DNA of 64,000 nt from Mycobacterium intermedium (GTDB lineage Bacteria; Actinomycetota; Actinomycetes; Mycobacteriales; Mycobacteriaceae). The notes beneath the pieces are model-generated. The model was not told the origin of the DNA. It did not search any database and was given only the letters and a program-made list of their open reading frames with translations. How positions within the stretch are numbered: the first letter of the stretch is position 1; each line of letters starts with the position of its first letter. Position numbers and translations under genes: made by a program. Positions 55,628 through 63,420 of this stretch are shown piece after piece. The DNA lies in NCBI RefSeq assembly GCF_002086275.1, contig NZ_MVHT01000003.1, positions 62,001 through 126,000 on the forward strand, in the 5' to 3' direction.

Positions 55628-55972
55628 CTACTTCTTCCTCCCGCTGGCGCGCAGGTCGTCCAGCACCGCGACCCGATCGCTGAGCACCCGCGCCAAGACC
55701 GTGCGCGCCACCGCCAGCAGCTCGGCGATATCCGGCGACGCGATCGAATAGATGACCGAATTGCCTTCGCGTCGCGCGACGACAACACCCGCCCGCCGCA
55801 GTACGCCTAGCTGTTGGGACAGGTTCGACGATTCGAGCCCGACGTCAGACGTCAGCAGCTCGGCGACCGAGCGATCGCGCTCGACCAGCAGCTCCAAGAT
55901 CCGGATCCGCGCCGGGTGCCCCAGTGTCCTGAAGAACTCGGCCTTGAGCTTGTACATCGGCGCTGAATCCAA
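55628..55972 (-). CDS. ArsR family regulator (Rv0081-like), probable TTG start
   Basis: A 114-residue winged-helix ArsR protein: YKLKAEFFRTLGHPARIRILELLVERDRSVAELL, then SSNLSQQLGVLRRAGVVVARREGNSVIYSI. Rv0081, the M. tuberculosis homologue, is a hypoxia-responsive hub regulator that represses its own operon. An ATG at 55978 abuts AGGAG with no spacing. The TTG at 55972 is six bases away and gives MDSAPMYKLKAEFF and 114 residues, the length and N-terminus of Rv0081, so TTG is preferred. First gene of the hyc-like operon. Confidence 0.9.
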   Translation of the reverse strand: MDSAPMYKLKAEFFRTLGHPARIRILELLVERDRSVAELLTSDVGLESSNLSQQLGVLRRAGVVVARREGNSVIYSIASPDIAELLAVARTVLARVLSDRVAVLDDLRASGRKK

Positions 55973-55996
55973 CCGCATCTCCTGAATACTTCGCTA

Positions 55997-56011
55997 GTTC
56001 ATGATTCGAAC
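55997..56011. promoter_or_regulatory. Operator-like inverted repeat upstream of the Rv0081-like gene
   Basis: GTTC-ATGATTC-GAAC lies in a short AT-rich stretch (about 55985-56035) that also holds TTCGAA and CAATTG. Rv0081 is known to bind inverted repeats upstream of its own gene; that this particular repeat is the site is inferred. Confidence 0.45.
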
Positions 56012-56053
56012 AATTGAAGAATTTATCAGATAGTAAGGCCGCGGGCACGTCGT

Positions 56054-56279
56054 CGCCGGCACGCGCTCGCCGAGATTGCCGTGATGGCTGCGCTCTGGGC
56101 ACCAACCACAACCATGGCCGCAATCTCGCCGGCACGCGCTCGCCGAGATTGCCGTGACGGCCGCGCTCTAGGCACCAACCGCAACCATGGCCGCAATCTC
56201 GCCGGCACGCGCTCGCCGAGATTGCCGTGACGGCCGCGCTCTGGGCACCAACCACAACCATGGCCGCAATCTCGCCGGC
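56054..56279. repeat. 73-bp tandem repeat array, 3.1 copies
   Basis: Three consecutive 73-bp units (56054, 56127, 56200) differ at only a few positions, and the first 7 bases of a fourth follow. Each holds the 9-bp inverted pair CGAGATTGC / GCAATCTCG. The unit length is not a multiple of three, so it is not a protein repeat. It lies between the Rv0081-like promoter and the end of a TetR gene. A MIRU/VNTR-like locus; too few and too close repeats for CRISPR. Confidence 0.9.
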
Positions 56280-56324
56280 TAAAGCGAAAAAAGCGGGGCG
56301 GCGACGCCGCGATGACCGCTCCCG

Positions 56325-56930
56325 CTACCCGTTCAGCATGCCGTCGATCAGCCGGCGCAACACTTGCCTTGTCTCCTTGCGGGCGCGCTTGGGATCCTCG
56401 GCGGTGGCGATGTACATCGCGGCCTCGTCGAGCGCCCCGATCAAGACCTGGGCCAACGGACGCACGGGTTGACGAGCCAACTGACCCGCCTTGATGGCCT
56501 CGCCGATCAACTGTTCGGTCATGCCGAGGCTGTAACGCTGAGCGACGTCTCGAAAAGCAGCCCACCCGAGCACCGCGGGCGCGTCCAACAAGATCAGCTG
56601 GCGCACCTCCGGATCACCCGAGACCTCCAGCCACGCATCGACCGCCGCACGGATCGCGTCGGCGGGCGTCGTGGCACCCGACTCGGCCACCAGGACGGCC
56701 ATCCGACCCATGACATCCTGTTCGACCGCCTCGACGACAGCGCCGAATAGCGCTGCCTTGTCGGCGAATTGGTGATACATCGCGCCTCGGGTGACACCCG
56801 CCTCCTTGGCGATCTCCGGTGTTCCCACATCGGCATATCCGCGCTGGCCCCACAGCCTGCGGGCAGCCGTTGTCAACGCCTCGCGCGTGGCCGCGGAGCG
56901 CTCCTCCTGAGTACGCCTCTTGATTTCCAT
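56325..56930 (-). CDS. TetR family regulator
   Basis: A 201-residue TetR protein with the helix-turn-helix YADVGTPEIAKEAGVTRGAMYHQFADKAALFGAVVEAVE. EIKRRTQEERSAATREALTTAARRLWG precedes it. Divergent from an alpha/beta-hydrolase gene, with a palindrome in the gap, so it probably represses that gene and itself. Confidence 0.88.
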   Translation of the reverse strand: MEIKRRTQEERSAATREALTTAARRLWGQRGYADVGTPEIAKEAGVTRGAMYHQFADKAALFGAVVEAVEQDVMGRMAVLVAESGATTPADAIRAAVDAWLEVSGDPEVRQLILLDAPAVLGWAAFRDVAQRYSLGMTEQLIGEAIKAGQLARQPVRPLAQVLIGALDEAAMYIATAEDPKRARKETRQVLRRLIDGMLNG

Positions 56931-56940
56931 ACACCCTGTT

Positions 56941-56951
56941 GGTAAGTTACC
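56941..56951. promoter_or_regulatory. TetR operator-like palindrome
   Basis: GGTAA-G-TTACC is a perfect odd-length palindrome 10 bp from the TetR start. A second GTAAC (56964-56968) lies nearby. Binding by the adjacent TetR is inferred. Confidence 0.5.
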
Positions 56952-56989
56952 GGCAGATTGTTTGTAACATTATCTTGCGGGAGTTCTTC

Positions 56990-57820
56990 ATGTCGACGAT
57001 CGACATTAATGCCGGAACCATCCATTACGAAGCAACCGGTCCCGAAACCGGTCGACCCGTCGTGTTCGTGCACGGATACCTGATGGGCGGCCAATTGTGG
57101 CGCCAGGTCAGCGTGCGCCTGGCCGAACGCGGTCTGCGGTGCATCGCACCCACCTGGCCGCTCGGCGCGCATCCGGAGCCCCTGCGCCCCGGTGCCGATC
57201 GAAGCATCACCGGTGTGGCCGACATGGTCGCCGATGTCCTCGCCGCCCTCGATCTCGAGGACGTGGTGCTGGTCGGCAACGACACCGGCGGGGTGGTAAC
57301 GCAACTCGTCGCGGTGCACCATCCCGAGCGCATCGGAGCACTTGTCCTGACGAGTTGTGATGCGTTCGAACACTTTCCGCCGCCGATCCTGAAACCGGTG
57401 CTGGCCGCCGCGAAGTCGAAGACCCTGTTTCGGGCCACCACCCAGCTGATGCGGACTCCGACCGCCCGCCGCCGCGGGTATGGCGGTCTGGCCTACGCCA
57501 ACCTTGACGACTTAGCCCGAGCCTGGGTGGCCCCGGTGCTGTCCAATCCAGCGATTGCGGAAGACTTGCGCCAGTTCACGCTGTCAATGCGCACCGAAGT
57601 CACCACTGGGGTTGCGGCGCGCCTGCCCGAATTCGACAAGCCCACGCTCGTCGCGTGGTCGGCGAACGACCTGTTCTTCGAGCAAGGCGACGGCGTACGC
57701 CTGGCCGAGACGATCCCGAACGCCCGCCTCGAGGTCATCGAGAAATCCCGAACATTCTCGATGATCGACCAACCGGACCGGCTTGCCGACTTGTTGTCAT
57801 CGGTAGCCGTGCGTACCTGA
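56990..57820 (+). CDS. Alpha/beta hydrolase with Asp nucleophile-type elbow
   Basis: A 276-residue alpha/beta hydrolase. The oxyanion region is VVFVHGYLMGG and the nucleophile elbow is VGNDTGGVV (Gly-x-Asp-x-Gly-Gly), as in haloalkane dehalogenases and epoxide hydrolases, not a serine elbow. An acid is likely in WSANDLFF. The last strand (IEKSRTFSMIDQPDRL) has no histidine where the catalytic one is expected. Activity is therefore uncertain. The start is ATG 56990, preceded by GCGGGAG. Divergent from TetR. Confidence 0.8.
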   Translation: MSTIDINAGTIHYEATGPETGRPVVFVHGYLMGGQLWRQVSVRLAERGLRCIAPTWPLGAHPEPLRPGADRSITGVADMVADVLAALDLEDVVLVGNDTGGVVTQLVAVHHPERIGALVLTSCDAFEHFPPPILKPVLAAAKSKTLFRATTQLMRTPTARRRGYGGLAYANLDDLARAWVAPVLSNPAIAEDLRQFTLSMRTEVTTGVAARLPEFDKPTLVAWSANDLFFEQGDGVRLAETIPNARLEVIEKSRTFSMIDQPDRLADLLSSVAVRT

Positions 57821-57823
57821 GGC

Positions 57824-57842
57824 CCGGCGGCGAACCCGCCGG
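57824..57842 (+). terminator. Hairpin after the alpha/beta hydrolase
   Basis: CCGGCGG and CCGCCGG form a perfect 7-bp GC stem around a 5-base loop, 4 bases after the stop codon. Confidence 0.5.
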
Positions 57843-57931
57843 CGCCGACACGAATGACAAGGCAATTGTCAATAGGGGTGTTTGCTGTCACCCTTGTGGC
57901 CATGTCGTTCCGGCACGCCCGATTAATGAAT

Positions 57932-58406
57932 GTGCCTGCCGGCGGCAGTGCTTGTCTTGTCAACGATGTCGCGTTTCTCTCCGAACTGGTCGCCGCCATC
58001 ATCCGCCGGACACCAATCGACCCGACCCGCGTCTACGTCACGGGTATGCCCAACGGCGCCATGATGGCGCTTCGATTGGGTTGTCAAACAACTACATTCG
58101 CTGCGGAGGCCGCCGTCGCGGGCACCCTGCTGACCGACTGTACGGGGGCGCACCCGACATCGGTGCTGCAGATCCACGGCACCGCCGACACTCAGGTCCC
58201 GTACAACGGCGGGCCGGGCGCGGCCCGCCAGTTGAATGGCCTGCCGCGTGTCGACGGGCCATCGATACCGTCGACCAACGAGCGTGACGATCGAGACCGC
58301 CGTTCGTCCTGACGACCGCCACGTGCAACTGATCTCGGTCGCCGGAGCCGGACACCAATGGCCGGGTGGACAATCCAGGCCGTTCCTGGAGCGGCTCATG
58401 GCCTGA
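57932..58406 (+). pseudogene. Degraded PHB-depolymerase/LpqP-like esterase
   Basis: Homology to secreted esterases of the LpqC/LpqP (PHB depolymerase) group begins abruptly at about 57932 (VNDVAFLSELVAAI...RVYVTGMPNGAMMALRLGC), with no N-terminus or signal. The nucleophile Ser of GxSxG is Pro (GMPNG). A later part reads LQIHGTADTQVPYNGGPG. The frame stops at 58312, while the C-terminal GAGHQWPGG...RPFLERLMA lies in another frame, ending at 58406. Truncation, frameshift and active-site loss all mark it as a pseudogene. Confidence 0.85.
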
Positions 58407-58505
58407 ACCCGCCTTCAACCGCGCTCGACGCCACTAACACCATCTGGGAGTTCTTCGCCCAGCATCACCTCTGAGGTCGGCGCACCGCACGGTAGCGTTC
58501 CGGAC

Positions 58506-59264
58506 ATGACACAACCTCTGGAAGGTCGACGAATCCTGATCACCGGAGCCGCAACCGGTATCGGTGCAGCCGCCGTCGGCGTCCTCGCAGCCTCGGGGGC
58601 CGACATCGTCGCCACTTACCACCGGACACCACCGCCGGACGACCTCGTGGCGACGTGGCTGCAGTGCGACGTCCGCGATGCCGACGCGGTCTCAGCGACG
58701 GTCCAGCGTGCGGTCGAGAGCCTCGGGGGGCTCGACGTCCTGGTGAACGCCGCCGGGTTGTGGCAACCGGGAATACCCGGCCAGATTGGCGTGGACGAGA
58801 TCGCATTCCTGTTGGACACCAACGTGAAAGCGACCATCCTGACCAATCAGGCCGCCTATGCCGCCATTAAAGGCACTGGCGCCGGCGGCCGGATCATCAA
58901 TTTCGGATCATCCGAAGCCGTTATGGGAAGCCCCATTTCGGCCGTATACGCCGCAACCAAGGGGGCGGTGCAAGCCTGGACGCGCTCTGCGGCCCGCGCC
59001 TGGGCCGCCGAGAAGATCACCGTCAACGCCCTGGCGCCAGCAGTACAGACACCCGGCGCAGACCGATTGCGAGAGTTTCTCGGCCCCGCCGCCGGTCCCT
59101 TCATAGACCAACAGCTTCAGACCATGATCCCGTTGGGCGGGGCGCTCGGCGACCCCGCCCGCGACCTAGGCCCGGCGTTGGTGTTTCTGGCCGGTGCCGG
59201 TTCGGGATTCATCACTGGCCAACTGATCGCCGTCGACGGTGGCCTGACCATGCTGGGTGGGTAG
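58506..59264 (+). CDS. SDR family oxidoreductase
   Basis: A 252-residue classical SDR: ITGAATGIGAAAVGV, NAAG (VLVNAAGLWQPG), YAATKGAVQAW and a C-terminal FITGQLIAVDGGLTMLGG. It resembles 3-oxoacyl-ACP reductase-like SDRs. It is directly followed by a TIM-barrel isomerase gene; the pair may act on a polyol or inositol-like substrate, which is inference from co-location only. Confidence 0.88.
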   Translation: MTQPLEGRRILITGAATGIGAAAVGVLAASGADIVATYHRTPPPDDLVATWLQCDVRDADAVSATVQRAVESLGGLDVLVNAAGLWQPGIPGQIGVDEIAFLLDTNVKATILTNQAAYAAIKGTGAGGRIINFGSSEAVMGSPISAVYAATKGAVQAWTRSAARAWAAEKITVNALAPAVQTPGADRLREFLGPAAGPFIDQQLQTMIPLGGALGDPARDLGPALVFLAGAGSGFITGQLIAVDGGLTMLGG

Positions 59265-59283
59265 AAACGGAACCCCCTCGGTA

Positions 59284-60093
59284 ATGCGCGATTTGGGCAT
59301 CGAGTTCATCAGTGTGTTCGGGCTACCACCCGTCGAATTCGTACACCTGGCTGCCGATCTCGGCTGCCGTCACATCTCCACCGCACTAGTCAGCGTCAGA
59401 CTGGAATCCCTTGGCTATCCGGCCTTCTCCCTTCGTGACGACGCCAGCCTGCGCGCCGAGCTGCGCGCCGCGCTGAACGACCGCGGCATCACAATCTCCC
59501 TGGCGGAGGGCTTGGTCATCCTGCCCAATTCCGACGTCTCCGACCTGGCGGCCGATCTCGACATCGTCGCCGAACTCGGAGCCGCCCAGATCAACACCCT
59601 GAGTTTCGACAAGGACCGTGCCCGCACCTTCGACCAACTTGCGACACTGACACAGCTTGCCGCCGAGCGCGGCATCGGAACGACGGTCGAGATGTCACCG
59701 CGAATGACGATCGGTGATCCCGCCACGGTCGCGGCTGCCATCGAACACGTCGGTGGGTCCGGCCTGCGATTAACCGTCGACACCATGCATTGGGTACGTT
59801 CGGGCCACGGCGCCAAGGAGTTACGCGACCTCGGCCCGGAGAAGATCGGGTATGTGCAACTCAGCGATACGACGCTGCGCCCGCGCCTCGCGTCGTATCT
59901 GGAGGAGGCGATGTACGAGCGGATGGCTCCTGGGGACGGTGAACTTCCGCTGGCCGAGATCCTTGACGTGGTGCCAGCCGACGTCGTCGTCGGGTTGGAG
60001 GTCCCGATGCGGACCCTGGCGGAATCGGGTGTGGGTCCGATGGAGCGGCTGCGCCCCAGTGTGGACGCTGCGCGTGAATTACTCACTCGCTGA
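59284..60093 (+). CDS. Sugar phosphate isomerase/epimerase-type TIM barrel
   Basis: About 269 residues of the xylose isomerase-like (AP endonuclease 2) barrel. Metal-site residues are likely in GTTVEMSPR (Glu), LRLTVDTMHWVRSG (Asp/His) and YVQLSDTT (Asp). The start is taken at ATG 59284; a GTG at 59257 overlapping the SDR end is possible. The 3' end overlaps the convergent DUF35 gene by 15 bases. The substrate is unknown. Confidence 0.82.
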   Translation: MRDLGIEFISVFGLPPVEFVHLAADLGCRHISTALVSVRLESLGYPAFSLRDDASLRAELRAALNDRGITISLAEGLVILPNSDVSDLAADLDIVAELGAAQINTLSFDKDRARTFDQLATLTQLAAERGIGTTVEMSPRMTIGDPATVAAAIEHVGGSGLRLTVDTMHWVRSGHGAKELRDLGPEKIGYVQLSDTTLRPRLASYLEEAMYERMAPGDGELPLAEILDVVPADVVVGLEVPMRTLAESGVGPMERLRPSVDAARELLTR

Positions 60094-60501
60094 GGTGAAG
60101 TACGGCAGGGTGACGTCGTCGATGCGGTGGAACTGCACCCGCACGCGCAGGCCGATCGCCAGGTCCTGCGGCGCGACGCCGACGATGTTGGTCAGCATCT
60201 GGTAGCCCTCGTCCAGTATCACGATGGCCGGGGCATACGGCGGCTGGAACTGCGCGGTGACGGGTCGGTGCACCAACGTCCAGCTGTAGATCTCGCCGAA
60301 GCCGCGACTCGGCGTCCAGCGCAAATCCCCCGAAAGGCACTCACGGCAGTGTTCGGTCGGCGGGAAGTTGGCCCGATTACACGCCGCGCAATGCTGATAG
60401 CGTAATTCCCCCGACTCGCATCCAGCCCAGAACGGGCGGCTGAGCGCGCTGCTGGTATGTGGCACGGGCCCGGCCTGCGGCCGCAGCGGCTCGGACGTCA
60501 T
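60079..60501 (-). CDS. DUF35 OB-fold protein with zinc ribbon
   Basis: A 140-residue DUF35 protein. The N-terminal rubredoxin-like zinc ribbon has four Cys (CAACNRANFPPTEHCREC), followed by the OB fold (GEIYSWTLVHRPV...PPYAPAIVILDEG). Such proteins partner with thiolase-like lipid-transfer proteins, as in ChsH2/Ltp2 of cholesterol side-chain breakdown. The ATG at 60501 overlaps the stop of the thiolase gene, which supports a complex. Confidence 0.9.
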   Translation of the reverse strand: MTSEPLRPQAGPVPHTSSALSRPFWAGCESGELRYQHCAACNRANFPPTEHCRECLSGDLRWTPSRGFGEIYSWTLVHRPVTAQFQPPYAPAIVILDEGYQMLTNIVGVAPQDLAIGLRVRVQFHRIDDVTLPYFTSASE

Positions 60502-61655
60502 CGCGGATCCTTCCCCAGGATGAGCACTGTGGTGAACAGCGCTCCGGCCCCGCCGTTGCTGCACAACGCAATCCGCGCGTCCGGCACCTGCAGGGGACCC
60601 GCTTCGCCGCGCAGTTGCTGGACGGCTCGTATCGCGCGCTGCATCATCTGCGGGTTGGCGCCGGCATGGCTGAAGGACATGGTGCCTCCGTCGGTGGTGA
60701 CCGGGTGGCTGCCGTCGATGGCGATGTGGCCGTCGGCGACGAACGGCCCGCCTTCCCCGTCGCCGCAGAACCTGAACGCCTCGAGTTGGCGGATGATCTC
60801 GAACGAGAACGGGTCGTAGAGCTCCAGCACGTCCACGTCATCACGCCGAAGTCCGGCGTGACTGAACGCCCGGTCCGCCGCGCGCCTGCCGACCACGCCG
60901 TTGGCGTGATCTCCGCGGCGGCCGACGAGGTCCCACGCGGGCGGATGCTGATACGAGGGGCCGTGGAAGTCCGCCCCGCTGCCCAGCACGTAAACAGCGC
61001 GTTCCGTATCGACCGATACCTTGTCCAGGTTGGCCACGACCAAGGCGCAGCCGCCTTCTGAGGTGGTGGCGCAGTCGAGGAGATGAAAGGGGTCCGCAAC
61101 CGGCCGTGACGCGGTGATGTCCTCCGGGGTGAACGGTCCGCGTTGGTAATACACGGCTTCGGGATTCTGCGAGCCGTTGTTTCGAATGGTTGCCGCGACC
61201 ACGGAAAGCTGCTCTCGGGTCGTGCCATAGACGTGCATATGGCGGCGCGCGATGAGGGCGAACTCCGCGGCGGTGAACATTCCCCACGGCGCGACGAACT
61301 CGTTCTCCGGTCGGGTCCACGGCGCCGTTGCCTCGTGATCGCGGTACTCACCCGCTTGAGCGGCCACCAGCACCACCACCTCGGCCATACCGTGCTCGAT
61401 CGCCAGGACCGCCTCGGTCACCATGCCGACTCCGAAACCCTGTCCCAGCCAGGCAGGTCCGACGCGCAGGTCATACATCAGCGCGGTGGAGCTGGCGCCC
61501 GCGCTGATTCCGTCGACGTCTTCAAGGCACAGTCCCGCGTCATCGAGGGCCCCATGGACGGCTTTCAGCGCCAGACTGTGCGAGGTCTCTCCGTCCAGGC
61601 GGCGCGCTTGTCGCGTGTTGTGCACCCCGACAATCGCCGCGGTCACCTTGATCAC
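60498..61655 (-). CDS. Thiolase-like lipid-transfer protein (Ltp type)
   Basis: A 385-residue thiolase-fold protein of the SCP-x/Ltp branch: AAIVGVHNTRQARRLDGET at the N-terminus, CATTSEGGCALVV, VLELYDPFSFEIIRQLEAF and SHAGANPQMMQ. The YDPFSF tyrosine corresponds to the catalytic region of Ltp2-type retro-aldolases. The start is GTG 61655, overlapping the TetR stop (GTGA). With DUF35 it may cleave a branched acyl-CoA by retro-aldol or thiolytic chemistry; the substrate is unknown. Confidence 0.88.
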   Translation of the reverse strand: MIKVTAAIVGVHNTRQARRLDGETSHSLALKAVHGALDDAGLCLEDVDGISAGASSTALMYDLRVGPAWLGQGFGVGMVTEAVLAIEHGMAEVVVLVAAQAGEYRDHEATAPWTRPENEFVAPWGMFTAAEFALIARRHMHVYGTTREQLSVVAATIRNNGSQNPEAVYYQRGPFTPEDITASRPVADPFHLLDCATTSEGGCALVVANLDKVSVDTERAVYVLGSGADFHGPSYQHPPAWDLVGRRGDHANGVVGRRAADRAFSHAGLRRDDVDVLELYDPFSFEIIRQLEAFRFCGDGEGGPFVADGHIAIDGSHPVTTDGGTMSFSHAGANPQMMQRAIRAVQQLRGEAGPLQVPDARIALCSNGGAGALFTTVLILGKDPR

Positions 61656-62290
61656 GCCACCGTGATCGCGGCCAGGCCTTGGCGCACCCGGTCGGGCAGC
61701 GATCCCCCGTCGCTCAGCCAGTCGTCCAGCGCGATGCGTACCGTCGCCATGGCCAGGGCGCCGATCAGGCGCGGCCGGGGGTCTAGAGGAGACAGCGTCG
61801 GTATCCGCGGCGCAATGAGTTCGGCGATCGCCGCTTCGTACCGGACGTAGATGCGCAGTGTCCACGCATCGAGTGTTTCTGAAGACCTTGTGAGCGTTGC
61901 CAATTCACGCACCTGCTGCTCGATCTCGTCGAATCCGCGGGCAAGCTGCGCGAAGGCGCCCGCGACCGCGTCCATGGCGCTGAGCTCCGCCGGCTGGGCA
62001 GCTAAGGCCGCGGTGATTTCGTTCAGCCAGCGGACATTCATGCCCTCGGCCACCGCATCTTCCTTGGAGTTGAAATACCGGAAGAAGGTGGCCCGGCCAA
62101 TGTCGGCGGTATCGGCGATGCGCTCCACCGTGGCCCCGGCCAACCCGACATTCGCCGTCAGCTCTGCCGCAGCCGCAGCGATGCGCTGACGCGTCGCGGC
62201 CCGCCTGCGCTCGGCGAGCGACCCGCCAACCGCCGCCCTGCGCATTCCTCGACGATATTGCCGCGAATCACTTCCGTGGGACTGAGACAT
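61652..62290 (-). CDS. TetR family regulator
   Basis: A 212-residue TetR protein with the helix-turn-helix VGLAGATVERIADTADIGRATFFRYFNSKEDAVAEGM. It is the first gene of a TetR-thiolase-DUF35 run, each overlapping the next. The ATG (62290) lies at the left edge of a perfect palindrome shared with the divergent DUF1214 gene. Confidence 0.88.
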   Translation of the reverse strand: MSQSHGSDSRQYRRGMRRAAVGGSLAERRRAATRQRIAAAAAELTANVGLAGATVERIADTADIGRATFFRYFNSKEDAVAEGMNVRWLNEITAALAAQPAELSAMDAVAGAFAQLARGFDEIEQQVRELATLTRSSETLDAWTLRIYVRYEAAIAELIAPRIPTLSPLDPRPRLIGALAMATVRIALDDWLSDGGSLPDRVRQGLAAITVA

Positions 62291-62310
62291 AGTCTAAGTA
62301 TGAGACTATG
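62288..62310. promoter_or_regulatory. Perfect palindrome joining two divergent start codons
   Basis: CATAGTCT (62288-62295), 7 bases, AGACTATG (62303-62310). The outer CAT and ATG are exactly the two start codons, leaving 17 bases between genes. It is very probably the TetR operator, and transcripts in both directions would be leaderless or nearly so. Confidence 0.72.
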
Positions 62311-63420
62311 ACTCAACACGCTGCGTCGGAATCATCCGATGGTGCCGCCAAGTCGCTCGCCGCGTGGCAGTTCTTCCAGCAGATGCTGGACAACGTCACC
62401 AAGATCGTCACCCAGGACGCCGAGTCCGAACGCGAACTCATCGAGGGGCTGCGGGTCATCGCTCGGGTGTCGTCGCTGTGCGCGCAGATGTCGGTCGAGT
62501 CCGACCTTGCCCAGCCGGTGTTCTTCGATATGTGCTCGCCGAACCGCATGATCGGCGGCCCCAATCCCGACGGGAATTACTACCTGGCGATGATTCGCGG
62601 CGACCGGCGCTACCGGATCACCGGCACCCGGGGCACCAGTGCTTACCTTGGGCTGCAGATCCTGGCCGGTACCGGACTCACGCCGCGGCGGATGGCCGGC
62701 TACATCAGTGACAGCGACTTGGCATTGGACTCAGGCGAATTCGCGCTGGTGCTCTCCGCGCAAGAACCAGACGATCTGGCGGGCGCGCAATGGCTTCAGA
62801 TTCCCGAGGATGCATCGGCGGTGGTCGTTCGGGAGTACATCGCCGATCGCGCCGCCGAAGAGCTGGCCACCTTGCACATCGACGCACTCGACCCCGAGTC
62901 GGTGAACACGCTGACCGATGCCGACCTCGCGGACCAGTTCACCGCGATGGCGTGGTCGCTCATGAAACTCACCACTATGCACCGCACCATCAAGCCCGAA
63001 CTGCTGCAAAGCCCCAACACACTCTTGACCGCCGAGGCTGCCGATTTGGGCGCGGCCGACACCACCCCCGACAACCTGTACATGATCGGGACGTTCCGGC
63101 TTGAGCCCGGCCAGGTTCTGGTGCTGGACATAGCGCCTCCGGACACGCGCTACTGGAACGTCACCCTGGAAAGCATTTGGCACGAGTGCCTGGAGCCACG
63201 GCGCAGACACAGTTCGGTGACCAACCGCGGAGTTCAGCCGGACGACGACGGGCGGGTGCGCATCGCGATCTCCGCCGAGGACTACGGCTTGGGCCATTGG
63301 CTCGACACAGGCGGGCGGCATCGGGGTTTCGTCGTGCTGCGCTGGTTGGACAATCCCAGCCCGCCCGACGTCACGGTGTCGGTGCGTAAGGGCGCGGACG
63401 GGCGTAAGGAGGCGGAATGA
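62308..63420 (+). CDS. DUF1214 domain protein
   Basis: A 370-residue protein with a C-terminal DUF1214-type region (MIGTFRLEPGQVLVLDIAPPDTRYWNVTLESIWHECLEPRRR, and GFVVLRWLDNPSPPDVTV near the end) and an N-terminal DUF1254-like part (SPNRMIGGPNPDGNYYLAMIRGDRRYRITGTRG). The function is unknown; such genes often accompany sulfotransferase-like or steroid genes in actinobacteria. Its stop overlaps the sulfotransferase start (ATGA). Confidence 0.85.
   Translation: MTQHAASESSDGAAKSLAAWQFFQQMLDNVTKIVTQDAESERELIEGLRVIARVSSLCAQMSVESDLAQPVFFDMCSPNRMIGGPNPDGNYYLAMIRGDRRYRITGTRGTSAYLGLQILAGTGLTPRRMAGYISDSDLALDSGEFALVLSAQEPDDLAGAQWLQIPEDASAVVVREYIADRAAEELATLHIDALDPESVNTLTDADLADQFTAMAWSLMKLTTMHRTIKPELLQSPNTLLTAEAADLGAADTTPDNLYMIGTFRLEPGQVLVLDIAPPDTRYWNVTLESIWHECLEPRRRHSSVTNRGVQPDDDGRVRIAISAEDYGLGHWLDTGGRHRGFVVLRWLDNPSPPDVTVSVRKGADGRKEAE

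Noticed and set aside
48600..55978. Formate hydrogenlyase
   Set aside because: Nickel ligands and formate dehydrogenase/ferredoxin subunits are missing, so the name hyc is historical only.
56054..56279. Possible CRISPR array
   Set aside because: The 73-bp units are contiguous with no unique spacers, and no cas genes are nearby.
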